Part shown: piece after piece, positions 41,229 through 51,658 of the stretch
Position numbering within the stretch: the stretch's first letter is position 1
Layout of the letters: every line of letters starts with the position of its first letter
From: Russula earlei
Taxonomy: Eukaryota > Basidiomycota > Agaricomycetes > Russulales > Russulaceae
Direction of reading: 5' to 3'
DNA length: 64,000 nt
NCBI GenBank assembly: GCA_025769875.1
Contig: JAGFNK010000074.1
Span: 62,001 to 126,000, forward strand
The notes under the pieces: generated by a model
What the model saw: the letters and a program-made list of their open reading frames with translations, nothing else
Told to the model about the DNA's origin: nothing
Databases searched by the model: none
Translations under genes and position numbers: made by a program

Positions 41229-42676
41229 GTCGTTAGTGATGCAACAGGAACGGGTTCTTCTTGTGCAGGTTCGATGTTTTCATCTTGGATGGTTGTGGCT
41301 CTGACTGTTTGGGGGCGAGATCCTTGTCGTTGGCGTCCTTGAGCTGCTTTCTTTGCTCTACATTGATTTGCCATATGATTCTTCTTTCCACAATAATAAC
41401 AGAGATTGTTCTTGCGTCGAAATTCTTTCTCTGCATCTGTGAGGGGTTTCCTTTCACTTCTGGATTCCCAGGGTCGTTCATTGGGCTCTCCTTGGTACAA
41501 GTTAATTTCCAATGGATTATCTGATCCTTGAGTGTTCAATCCTCGGGCACGCACAGAGCGTCCTCCTCGAAAAGCAGTGGAGTTGTATAGGTGGAAAAGG
41601 TTGTCGAATTCTCTTGCTGCTTTGACAAGGGCTGCAAGCGTAGTTGGTGTTGGTGTGATTCCCAGTATTTTCTGATGTAAGGCCGGGTTGATGTTCTTCC
41701 TAAATGCGTACATCTTTGTTCTTTCATCGGTGGTAGCTCGTGATGCGTGGTGCGACCATTTCTGATACCATTCATTAAATGGTAGTTTTCCTTGATAATA
41801 GGTGTGCATGGTATTAGCGGAGGCCAACTCTGCTTCTGCAGGGATAAAATGATCGGCAAAGGCTTTCTTGAAGTCGTCCCATGACCCATAGTCTGCTACG
41901 GTACGAGCCATAGCCTTGGTGGTTTGTTCTCTAGCCCACGCTCCAGCGGGTGTTCCTACTTTAAAGTGGGTCAGTGCAGCGGCAACTTTCTTGCTTTCAT
42001 CTGTAAAGGAGTCGCCATTGATGTAATAATAATTGGCCAAAGCTGCCCAAAAGGCTTCTGCGTTATCAGCCTTTCCGTCAAAGGGTTCTGGTGCTGTTCC
42101 GACAAGGCGTGGATTGCTTGACATGGTGGGATTCTGAGTTGTTGTAGCTGTAACAATAGGTGGGGCTGAACCTTGTAGTTGGATTCTAGTTGGAGTGAGC
42201 GTTCGAGGGACTGCTTGTGGTACGTTGCTAGTTGTATGAGGAGTAGGTTGTTGGGTATTACGCCGAGTAGAAGGTCCTGGAGTGGTGCTTCGAGTGCTCT
42301 GAGCAGTTCCTAGGATAGCGGTAACTTCTTGAGGTGTTCTGGCTGAGAAATCGACTTCTCGATTGTTATAGTAAACCCAATGTCTTCTAGAACGGCTCCA
42401 CTTGACTGGTCTGTCTAGGAAGAGGCCTGTGTAGTTATAGGGGTTGAAGTCTTGAACGTTTTCTGCTCCTGGGGCTGCCGCTTTAAGTTGTTCGGTGGTA
42501 ACTTCGTCGTTATCGTCTTCGTATAACCAAGTGTCAGAAAGATTTCCGTGGTTGATAATAGGTGTGCCTGCAAATTTTCCTCGGTAACAGTGATCTTGGG
42601 TGTCGTAACTGAGGTTTTCAAATAGGAGTGGGATTAGATTTTCTTCTTCGTCAGTGATGTCCCTCCTAGTGCTCAT
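41168..42676 (-). CDS. GyA-2 Gag, intact
   Basis: 502 residues from ATG 42,676 to TAA at 41,168-41,170. The N-terminal about 185 residues are acidic, then Ser/Thr/Pro-rich. The retrotransposon gag (capsid-like) domain lies around residues 195-380 (PFDGKADNAEAFWAALANYYY to the AALVKAAREFDNLF helix). The zinc knuckle CYYCGKKNHMANQC is near residue 435. The T5 frameshift run sits on the stop codon. This is the best preserved GyA protein and shows what GyA-1 lost to single-base shifts. Gag would assemble cytoplasmic particles and bind the RNA through the knuckle. Confidence 0.92.
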   Translation of the reverse strand: MSTRRDITDEEENLIPLLFENLSYDTQDHCYRGKFAGTPIINHGNLSDTWLYEDDNDEVTTEQLKAAAPGAENVQDFNPYNYTGLFLDRPVKWSRSRRHWVYYNNREVDFSARTPQEVTAILGTAQSTRSTTPGPSTRRNTQQPTPHTTSNVPQAVPRTLTPTRIQLQGSAPPIVTATTTQNPTMSSNPRLVGTAPEPFDGKADNAEAFWAALANYYYINGDSFTDESKKVAAALTHFKVGTPAGAWAREQTTKAMARTVADYGSWDDFKKAFADHFIPAEAELASANTMHTYYQGKLPFNEWYQKWSHHASRATTDERTKMYAFRKNINPALHQKILGITPTPTTLAALVKAAREFDNLFHLYNSTAFRGGRSVRARGLNTQGSDNPLEINLYQGEPNERPWESRSERKPLTDAEKEFRRKNNLCYYCGKKNHMANQCRAKKAAQGRQRQGSRPQTVRATTIQDENIEPAQEEPVPVASLTTWRETLADSILRPRSAPMDF

Positions 42677-42680
42677 AGAT

Positions 42681-43244
42681 CTAGACGACTGTTATAGTCC
42701 AATGGCCGTTGTTCCAAGGATATGCAATGGTGTAGGCTGGCTTTAGTCGAATGGTATCGGGTCTTCCTTGATGTTTTCTTAATTGGATTCGGGAGTATTC
42801 TTCAGTAATGCTGCTTTGTGTTAGAACTACTCGGGTTTTCCACAGATATCCTTCAAATTCTGCTGGAGAGATGGCAAAGTCACTTATTTCCTTGGTGGGG
42901 TGCTTGTAAACTATAAAGTGTGTCAGTCGTTGATGCCAAGCTTGGGTACAATAATTCTTGAATTCAATTAATTCTCTCCTTGAACGTGTAGGTAGGTTTA
43001 ATGCTAAGAAGGATTGTTCTGGTAGGTAGCAGTGTAAATCAGTACTCCTAAGATCAGGCACTATCAGGGGATTCAACAAGGGGTGATGCAAGGGTTGGAT
43101 AGGTATAATAGGGGTAGGAATATGAATTGGTAAATAAGGCGGTAAGTAGGCGTCAGGAGGGGGTAGGAGGTAATGGTCTTTCAACAAGAAATCCTCTTGC
43201 GTGGGAACTGTTCTCTCTCAGGGGGTCGTGGGAGATGACCTACT
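42681..43244 (-). pseudogene. GyA-2 ORF1, C-terminal part
   Basis: Minus strand, ending ...NNGHWTITVV and a stop four bases before the gag ATG. Contains CTQAWHQRLTHFIVYKHPTKEI and EEYSRIQLRKHQGRPD, as in GyA-1. The upstream part is separated by the GyA LTR at 43,245-44,019. No known domain. Confidence 0.65.
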
Positions 43245-44019
43245 GTATCCTGTGCTCAGAGCGGTGGGCAAAGGTCGACAGATGGTACGCGCACGGCGTG
43301 GAACAGAGACGAGTGACGGTACAGACTGGTACGTGTTGGAGCAGAGGCGAAGGTTAGAAGCCAGTGCAACGAGGGGGCTTTAAACAAGGCAGTCGTAGAG
43401 GAGTACCTTGGAAGCGAGAGGAGTCTTTAAACTGAGCGGTCGCAGGGGAGTACCCAGGAAGATGAGAGTATCACAAATGGACAGTCTGACGACTGCCATG
43501 CTTCATTGGGGCTTATATACAGTATACAGGGTCGATTACAAAGCACTGGGACTATTCTAGACTCTTTGGTACCATCCAATAGGGCTACAGAGGCATAAAC
43601 TTGCTTGTGTCAACTTTCAGGCTTACTGAGCGCATTACTGATCATTGTGGAGCGATGACATCATTATGATGTCACTGTGGAGCGCTTAGTGAGCCTATGA
43701 GGTCACTGTGGAGTCGCTTAGTCAGCCATGATGTCATTGGAGCCTTGATGACGTCAGATGATTTATGCAACAGTTTGTGAGAGTTTGTGCCGCTGTTTTG
43801 GGTCCATGGTGGCTGAGTGGCCATGTGGTTGCCACGCGATGATTACCCGATTAGGAACTGGTGCCTGGTCGTGTTATAGTGCCTTTGCAATAGTAATATC
43901 TTGTACCGCAGGGGGAATAGTCCAGAAAATGGAAGGGAGTTGGCAATGCAAAGTGAGAGAGGTTCTTCTTGAGTAAAATAGGACAATCTTCGGCCAGGAC
44001 TTGGCCTCGGTTCGTAACA
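43245..44019 (-). mobile_element. Partial GyA solo LTR inserted in GyA-2 ORF1
   Basis: The right end is the normal LTR start (TGTTACGAACC on the minus strand). The left end diverges from the consensus and the expected TSD copy (TCTCC) is missing there, so a few dozen bases were deleted or replaced. CRE site TGACGTCA kept at 43,749-43,756. An element of the same family inserted into itself. Confidence 0.85.
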
Positions 44020-45000
44020 TCTCCTGTGTCGAGGAGCCAGATTTATCGAATGGGGAGGTGGTAATCGCCTGGCGTCCACAAGGTAATTCCGTCAGGAGTA
44101 GGAGGTGTGTCTGGTCGAAAGTTGCACAGTGCAATACTCTGTTTTGCAGTTACACCTTGCTGTCCACGGATTTGACTCAGTATCTTCTGTGCTGGCAGAC
44201 CAACGTTCTTGGCTAGTTGGGACAGTGGTCTGAATCGGTGTGAGGGGTCGAGGGGCGAGACTTGAGGCTTCTAAGATTGCTGGGACAGAATAGTACGCAG
44301 GGGGACCAGTATATGAGGCGTCTGGGCTGGTAATTGCCCAAGGTTGATTATAATCTGCGTCGTACAACCACGAGTTAGTTTCCCAATCGAAGGTGTTGTG
44401 TATTCCTGGTACAACCGCAAGTTGGACGTAAGATTGATTTTCCCTTTGTATTCTGTTGAGACGTAGGTGATAGAACTGGACAGTGAGACGATAGTAGCTG
44501 ATGTATGTCCAAGCTAAGTAGAACAAGCGGTATCCTGTTCTCAAGGAGTGGATAATGATGTGGTGACGTGGTTGAATGACTCTGGTCCAGAGGTTTAATT
44601 CACTGGTGCGTAATGATTGGTAGTCAACTGGTTGTCCTTGGATGTTCTTTCGCTTGAGCAAGGTGCCAATATAATAGTTGTTGTCGTGCTGGTGGTAGAA
44701 GTCGACTAAGGGTTTCAAGGTATAGTGCGTGTTCGTCGTGGCTTAAGAGTTGTCCAAAAGGTAAGACTCCAAGGAACTCTTTAACAATAAGGTGGGGGAA
44801 GTCCTCGTGAGGTGGTTCAATTTCTGGTACGTCGTGTAAGTTGGTTAAAGTGGTGACAGGGAACGCAACGGAGGCCCAGGTTCGATAGTGATTTAGATTT
44901 AGGACGTGTCTAGTGATAGCGTCTTCTTCTTCGTCTTCTTCTAAGGCGTATTCTCGTGGCACTTTAGTTAAAACAAAAGGATCTTTATTCAATCTTTATT
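44020..45000 (-). pseudogene. GyA-2 ORF1, N-terminal part
   Basis: Minus strand. The frame starts without an AUG after the AATAAA signals (NKDPFVLTKVPREYALEEDEEEDAITRHVLNL...), runs about 120 codons, then shifts frame near 44,700-44,720. It continues with QPVDYQSLRTSELNLWTRVIQP, DWETNSWLYDADYNQPW and CNCKTEYC. In-frame differences from GyA-1 include a one-codon indel near the start. Same unknown protein as 11,436-12,975. Confidence 0.6.
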
Positions 45001-45028
45001 GAAGCATTACAAGGGTGGTTCTTACTTT

Positions 45029-45967
45029 TTAAGAACCGTGCGCAAGATCTATAGTTTCGAGCTGGTACCTCTCAATTATCTCGAGAGGGTTAAGGGGAAT
45101 ACGAGGCGTAAAGCAAAAGCGAAGTAGCTGAGGGTTAAAGCGGATGGTGTCGACTGTATAAGTCGAATAGTGACGTAGGGACACGCGGTTACTGTTCTCC
45201 TCGAAGTGTAAGTAGCCGTATGTGAAAGCGAGACGTCCGTCCAAGAAGTCGTGTACGATAGATAAGCAAAACGAGCCCTCGTAAGCAGGGCGGTAAATAG
45301 CAGGCAAGGTAAGTAGTTTCCTAAACAACGAGGTGTTAAAAATGTATGCGATGCGTCCAAGGGGAAAGTCAGCGTCCGGGGTGTATATCCCGACGTTGGA
45401 GCAGATGCCGAAGGGGGTGAGATTGTACTGGGTGGCAAGGGCAGTGTTGGAGGGCTCTACCGCAAAAGTGTGGACGATGCGTGCACGAAAGGCGGTAGTG
45501 AAGGTGTCTGTGAATGCGCGACGAGCTAATTGGTCTGAGGTAGGGATGCGTCCAAGGTAGTCTTGGTGATTCAAGTCGTGGAGGGGACGCCACTGCTCCT
45601 GGCGACGATTGGTGGTAGGGAGGACGAAGTACTGGTGCGGATGGAAGCGAAATACTGTGCAGGGGGGACGGTCGAGGAAGCCTTCTGGTAAGGGAGGACG
45701 GTCCGCTTGCTGTTGCTCGTTCTGTGCTGGAGGGGGAGTGCCGACAGGGACAAAGCTGTCTGGGATAGGCTGGGCAGTGGTAGGAGACGATGGGGGAGCC
45801 ATTGGGGAGTACAAGAGGCTGAGGGGTGAGGATGTGTCGACCGGGTCGACGTCTTCAGTGAGGATGCGAAGAGCGGTGCGTGGAGTGGGCTGGAGAGGAG
45901 AAGGGAGACGCAGGGAGGTATTGACAAGAGTGGGGGAGTTGGGAGAAGACACTTGAGCGTTGGCTGG
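45029..45967 (-). CDS. GyA-2 ORF0, complete, no AUG start
   Basis: Open from 45,967 (after a TGA) to TAA at 45,029-45,031, about 312 codons. The first GTG is at 45,952, as in GyA-1. The only Met codon is inside the Pro/Ser-rich part. The same two-part structure: a Pro/Ser-rich first third, then a conserved globular part (FRFHPHQYFVLPTTNRR ... YEGSFCLSIVHDFLDG ... RFCFTPRIPLNPLEI). Many base differences from GyA-1 yet no stop or frameshift, and a three-codon difference. The stop lies in the same hairpin, followed by AATAAA twice. The absence of an AUG in both copies argues for non-AUG initiation or a spliced leader. Confidence 0.72.
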   Translation of the reverse strand, partial: PANAQVSSPNSPTLVNTSLRLPSPLQPTPRTALRILTEDVDPVDTSSPLSLLYSPMAPPSSPTTAQPIPDSFVPVGTPPPAQNEQQQADRPPLPEGFLDRPPCTVFRFHPHQYFVLPTTNRRQEQWRPLHDLNHQDYLGRIPTSDQLARRAFTDTFTTAFRARIVHTFAVEPSNTALATQYNLTPFGICSNVGIYTPDADFPLGRIAYIFNTSLFRKLLTLPAIYRPAYEGSFCLSIVHDFLDGRLAFTYGYLHFEENSNRVSLRHYSTYTVDTIRFNPQLLRFCFTPRIPLNPLEIIERYQLETIDLAHGS

Positions 45968-45986
45968 TCAATACAAGAATGATGAG

Positions 45987-45996
45987 AGACTGTCCA
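45987..45996 (-). other. GyA-2 primer-binding site
   Basis: Minus strand TGGACAGTCT, two bases after the LTR, complementary to the inferred mRNA start in the LTR; same as GyA-1. Confidence 0.6.
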
Positions 45997-45998
45997 GA

Positions 45999-46827
45999 TG
46001 TCAAGACACGTACTGCTGATCACTAAGGACTCAGGAGCAGGTGGGCAAGGGTCGGAACAGATGATACGTGGCGAAGGCGGCGTTGAACAAGAGGACGAGC
46101 CAAACGACGAGGAGGTACCAGATAGGGACTGGTAGGTGTTGCAAGAGACAAAGGCGAAGGCTGGAGGCCAGTGTAGCGAGGGAACTTTAAACAAGGCGGT
46201 CGTTGAAGAGTACCTTGGGAGCGAGGGGAATCTTTAGACTGAGCGGTCGCAGGGGAGTACCCAGGAAGATGAGAGTATCACAAATGGACAGTCTGACGAC
46301 TGCCATGCTTCATTGGGGCTTATATACAGTGTACAGGGTCGATTACAAAGCACTGGGACTATTCTAGACTCTTTGGTACCATCCAATAGGACTACAGAGG
46401 CATAAACTTGCTTGTGTCAACTTTCAGGCTTACTGAGCGCATTACTGATCATTGTGGAGCGATGACATCATTATGATGTCACTGTGGAGCGCTTAGTGAG
46501 CCTATGAGGTCACTGTGGAGTCGCTCAGTCAGCCATGATGTCATTGGAGCCTTGATGATGTCAGATGATTTATGCAACAGTTTCTAAGAGTTTGTGCTGC
46601 TGTTTCGGGTCCATGGTGGCTGAGTGGCCATGTGGCTGCCACGCGATGATTACCCGATTAGGAAACTGGTGCTTGGTCATGTTATAGTGCCTTTGCAATA
46701 GCAATATCTTGTACCGCAGGAGGGATAACCCAGAAAATAGAAGGGAGTCGGCAATGCAAAGTGAGAGAGGTTTTTCTTGAGTAAAATAGGACAATCTTCA
46801 GCCAGGACTTGGCCTTGGTTCGTAACA
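45999..46827 (-). repeat. 5' LTR of GyA-2
   Basis: 829 bp. The CRE reads TGATGTCA (46,557-46,564). It borders the hAT transposase on its right. Confidence 0.95.
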
Positions 46828-46832
46828 AGATG

Positions 46833-49800
46833 GGGAAGCGCATGGTGCTATCTTGTTTGCATAATGTGTCTTGTAATACACATGAAGCTTGTTCTTTGCC
46901 ACTTTGAGGAAAGGCGCAAGATCTTCATTGCCTTCAAACTCATCCAAAAGTGCTGAATATGAGATATGAGGGTCCAAAACTCAAGACAGTTTCAGTGTGA
47001 TAGATGAATGATTCATGAGATGAGACTTATGAGATGCCCACAGATAGAAAGGCGACTCATCAAATTTATAATAATATTCACTGAGTTTTAGATGGGCATT
47101 GGAGAGGCCTTGAATGAGCCGGGGGGATAAACCCTGTTCCTCACAAAGAATGTCCCTGATTTTGGCCTGGAGTCCATGGAAGATTGTGTGAGTGGAAGAG
47201 ATCATTGGTTTCTTTTTTGCTGACATTTGAGTAGTGGCAGACTGGAATGACTTCAGCCAGCACGTTACCATCTCGATCACCCTCCAATCTTGCTTGGTCA
47301 GGCGATGTTGGATTAAATCTTCATGTTGGTAGATGTAGGTGTTGATAGCTTCATGATGTTGTAATGCTCAGCCTAGAACTGTGTCAGATGAGTATGTTTG
47401 GACTAAACACCACTTACGAAGCATCTGGTGGGTTGACAACCATCTGGTCTTGACATCTAGAATAAGCAATTATGCAGTACTGCTAGCATCCACTAATTCT
47501 TCTGAAAGATACATCCTGTCACCGACTGGGGGTGGTGTCGCTGACAAATCGTTTCACACGTGAGATGTGCGCACTGAGTCAAGCGAGATGACGAATTCTC
47601 ACGAGAATCGGGGATCTCAGTGACAACACAGCAAAGGCTAGTGTGTACCACGGAGTGGAAAGACAATGAATAAGTCTTCGCGTTTGAAGACTTAGAGAGT
47701 GGAAGAAGTTTCTGAGTTGATTGTTGATTCCCTGCAAGCCTACAGTTCCTAAGCTAGAATCCAGTGATATTCACAAGAGAACAAGCTTAGGGCTTGTTCT
47801 CTTCTACAAACAGGTTTATATAGACAATGTATCCTATATCAAATAGTAGACACAAGGTAATGGTGAGGCAATCGAGGGTGGAACACACTGGAAGGTGGTG
47901 GTACATGCGAGGCTAAATGAGTCATGAAGGCATGCGGGAATCATGAGGTCTGTCCGGGTAGGCTTGTCTGGTTGCCGGTCCGGTCCGAAGAACCGGTATC
48001 TGTGACACATCCAGACTTCCCAAAGCCAGCTTTGCCGCCTCTGAGGACTTGAGTGAATCACTCGTATAACTTTGTGAAGCTGACAGAAAAGAGTCAGGCA
48101 CAGGTATGAGTGGACAAGGACGTATAGAACACACCTTGGAAATAGCTTCAAAGACATTTTCTTCACAATCTTCGTCATCCACACAAGCATTGCCATTGTC
48201 ATTGGCCCAAACTGTAACTTCATCTTGATAATTACCTCCACAAGCCGCACTCTTCTCGCTATCCCTCTTTGAGATTGCACCAATGGCCTCAAGGAGCTAG
48301 CACACATTAGCATATGACATAAAGGCTATGAGAGTCAATTACGAACCTTGAGTGCAGCGAGATGGATAGTATGAGGCATACATCGCATACAAGAGTCTCT
48401 AGCTGAAAGTCTTATGCCTTCTGCATAACAGCGCACCTCTAAACTGGTCATCATTGTGTCATTATTGCTGGCATTGTCCATTGTTATTGTGATAATCTAT
48501 ACTTTGTCAGTAAAGGATAATCAATCTCCTAACAATGTACCCTGCCCTTGAGTCCGTACAGTTCCAAGGTTTCCCAAACCACTTCAGCCATGTTCTCACC
48601 CAAGTGAGCACCAATCAGCTCCTGGAAATCAATGAGATGCTCCTCTAAATTCCCTGATCAGTGGAGAAGAACATATGAATAAAGGTACACATGCCTAATT
48701 CTCCTTTGTTGGTGACATAATGAGCAACAATTGCCAAGAACGCAATGCCATTGCTCGATGTCCATGCATTGAGAAAGAGACTGACCTTCCCTTCCAGGGA
48801 CTGTAATTGAGCATTAGATACAAGTTTTCTGTTAAGCAAGCACATCTCACCTTAAACATCTCTCATGTATCCTCAACTGTGTCTTCACCCAGCTTCATCA
48901 TGTGTCATTGTATGCCCTGTCGATCAGGCCGATTGAGCTTGGTTCAGGAATGGTGTGCATACTGAAGCATGTTAATAAACTCTGGCTTCTCTACTTCATC
49001 AAACGACTGATCACATGCGACAATCCACTCAGTAAGAAGATGGTCAAATTTCAAAGAATTAAACGGCTCCTAAAATGATGTTGATCATGGTACATGAAAA
49101 TAAATACCATGCAACTCACCATCGTCGCTTGTTCCTGCCTCAGAAATGCCGATGTTATTGTTGATGCTCTTGCATCAAGAGCCTTGACATATTGTGCTTG
49201 ATTGTGACCAGCAAATTCCTTGCAGCCAGAGGCAAACGCTATCTCATCTTCAGTTGGTGGAGTCTTGTGATCTTTAAGAACCATGTAGAGGTTGAAAAGT
49301 GGTTTGAAATGGCTTCGCAGATGACCAAGAAGACCTATAAATCATGAAAACATGAAGTATGAGTTGAAGTATTAGTTGAAGCCATGACGTACCATTTAAA
49401 TTATGGTTCATTGCTTTCATGATAGTCAAGACTTTCTTGTTTCCATGGTGGCATTGGTAATGTTTGTTGCCTGGCTTACCAGGGCTGCCATCAGCAGCAA
49501 AGTCCACAGCTTCATAAAAGAGGTAGATTGGATTTCTTTTGACTCCCTGAAATAATCAGAGAAGAACATAAACAATCAAGAATGAGTATACCTTTTTCCA
49601 AGATGAACTTGAGCCTTCAAAGCCATTACTCGAAGCTGAGCGCTGTAACGGAAGGGCTGGTGACAAATCCCCATCAGGAGCACCATTGGGAGCATTATCA
49701 ATCTTATGGCAGGGTTTCTTCGCAGCTGAGGGCTTGTTGGATGACACCTTGGCTTTACCTTTCCCCTTTGATGACTTTCAAGATTTAAGGGGTTTGGTCT

Positions 49801-50270
49801 TCAAAGGCAACATATTGGCGATCTAAAATCTGTGTTAACAGAGGCAACAATCCAGTGGACAAAGACTCACCTCATCATGCATGATCTCAGTGATGGTATT
49901 ATCACTCTCGCTACTGGAACCCAAGGACATGGTTGAGGCATATGGCATGTCTCCAGGAACAGATAGCACCTCACGCCTGTGTTTGTTATATTTTCTCCGA
50001 TGAGGCCATGGATGCGAGTCTGATTCAGAAGATGCTTGCTCAGCTTCAATGATTTCCTGCATCCATGCAGTGTTCCAGGTTCATTGATTTCGCGCTGAGG
50101 AGCCTTTAGCATGTGAGGAAGAGAACAGAGCAGAAACTTACCAGTCTGAACTGTACTTGCAGATGTGATAGGTGTGTCATCATCCTTATCATTGAACCAA
50201 ACAATGTCCAATGCGTCTTTTAGAGTCCCATCAGGTCGCAAGGCACATTGATCAGTAGCTGTCTGCAATC
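46833..50270 (-). pseudogene. hAT family transposase, exons with introns, inactive
   Basis: Exon-like blocks from right to left: CALRPDGTLKDALDIVWFND; HPWPHRRKYNKHRRE; a Lys-rich linker; a BED-like zinc finger region (KHYQCHHGNKKVLTI, AMNHNLNG); HKTPPTEDEIAFASG; LLTEWIVACDQSFDEVEKPEF; the core start KVSLFLNAWTSSNG; GAHLGENMAEVVWETLELYGLKG; and towards the C-terminus LSNAHLKLSEYYYKFDESPFYLWA and VLDPHISYSALL. GT...AG introns of about 50 nt lie between. Stops (TGA, TAG) occur in several blocks. The first catalytic Asp (LDAWTSS in relatives) reads LNAWTSS, codon 48,768-48,770. Confidence 0.8.
47517..48007 (-). mobile_element. Solo LTR-C copy 2, in hAT
   Basis: 491 bp, TSD CATCC (47,512-47,516 and 48,008-48,012). 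Matches 28,099-28,594, including the motif GCCCTAAGCT on the minus strand (47,784-47,793). Confidence 0.94.
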
Positions 50271-51023
50271 CTCAGATTACATTGTCGTGGATGAATGTTG
50301 TACTTACCCTCTGAACTACCTCCAATCATCATGACATGCAGCTGGAGGTGCAACAATGGGCGAATGGGGTGAAAATGAGAGCAGAGTGGAGGTTTTCAAC
50401 ACACCAAAAAAAAATCTGTTGAGTAGATCCCTGAACACAAAATCAGCTCACGAAGAGATTACCAATGTGGCAAAGGACCCACCTAATCCTGCATGCTGCA
50501 CTAAAAAAAACATCATTGTACGATGATCACCCCTTCCCAGCATTGCAATGGATCGAATCTTGGCACCTGAGTATCCACAAACAATCCAGCGACAATCAGT
50601 CCAGCCTAAGCTGTTAAAACTCACAAAACTATACAACTAAGAGAGAGAAGCATACATATTGCAATAGATGGCTGAAGGTTGAGCATGGGACACTGGACAG
50701 TGAAACCTGGGTGTTTATCAGTGCATGTCATCAGCAAGGCAAGTTGTTTGTCACAGTTGTTTTTTGTCACGGTGACAATGCCACAACCAGGTGACATTGG
50801 CAACATGTGGTCAAGAAATACAGTATATTCCAAATCTAGACTACGAAGTACCCATACAGTATGACGGCCATACATGGCCATCAACTGACAGGTCTCAACG
50901 GGTAATACCCATCCCGTACCCATACCATATAAACTCTGCAGCGGTCAGTGAACGGGATGGGTACAGGTCCTGTAATATGGGTCCCGTACACCCGTACATA
51001 CATGGGTACAGTGCACAGCCCTA
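50271..51023 (-). other. hAT 5' region and terminal inverted repeat
   Basis: No coding sequence recognised. From 50,899 to 51,023 there are repeated motifs related to GGGTACGGG and CCCGTACCC in both orientations, typical of hAT subterminal transposase sites. The terminus is at 51,023. Confidence 0.6.
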
Positions 51024-51140
51024 ACAGATACTCTTTGTCTTTGACACGAGGGTACAATCCAACTCAGAGATCAAAAATGAAGTCTTGTGGAGTGTAGAGC
51101 ATCCACTGTTGGGGCAATGTGGTCCTGCTGTTGGCCACTA

Positions 51141-51479
51141 GCATCAGGAAAATCACATAAATCTTTTTTGTCTTTATTAGAGTCACAAAAGTTGAAAAAT
51201 CAACAGTCATTTAGACTGATCCTAATTCTAGAAAGTTGTGACACAAAGATCAGCCATATAGCCAAGAAAGTTGAGAAAGCTGCATAAGTTCTGTAAAGTT
51301 CTCACAAGTCAGAAAGTCATGTCGGCCAGCCTTAGGGCTATCAACCTCTAATGGGGCTACTGCTGTTAGGAGCCTTCCATCCAATGGCAGTTTGGGACAT
51401 ATCTGGGACTTTAACAGACTTTACCAACTTTACTTATAAAGCTAAAAAGTCATAAATTTTCTCATGATTTTGCTGATGC
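51141..51479. mobile_element. MITE (TA-flanked) upstream of membrane gene 1's 3' end
   Basis: 339 bp with TIRs GCATCAGGAAAATCA (51,141-51,155) and TGATTTTGCTGATGC (51,465-51,479), flanked by TA (51,139-51,140 and 51,480-51,481). It is absent from the duplicated unit near 54,410. No coding capacity; probably moved by a Tc1/mariner-type transposase. Confidence 0.75.
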
Positions 51480-51658
51480 TACTAGTAAATGCCACATGGT
51501 GGCTAAACCTCCAACACAATGATGGCCACACATTGCCCGCACAGGCTGACCCATATCCGTAATTTCTACAATCCAGTAATCGAATAAAGACAGAAAAGTC
51601 AGTTATTCTGAATGCTGTTAACAAGTTTTGCCTCCGACTCAAATTTCCGTCCTCGTCC

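Larger units (their letters stand above)
40067..46827 (-). mobile_element. GyA-2: 5' two-thirds of a second GyA element, in hAT
   Basis: Minus-strand copy: 5' LTR (45,999-46,827), ORF0, ORF1 (interrupted by a GyA LTR), intact gag, protease, and RT up to the ME1-C insertion at 40,065. The right flank AGATG (46,828-46,832) is the expected TSD, and the hAT transposase continues beyond it. The rest of pol and the 3' LTR are not in the window. Confidence 0.92.
46828..51023 (-). mobile_element. hAT transposon, right part
   Basis: Contains hAT transposase exons on the minus strand and ends at 51,023 with a terminal sequence that reads TAGGGCTGTGCAC inwards, as in other hAT TIRs. ACAGATAC (51,024-51,031) is the likely 8-bp TSD. 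The left third, including the dimerisation domain and left TIR, is cut off by GyA-2. Split by LTR-C copy 2. Confidence 0.8.
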
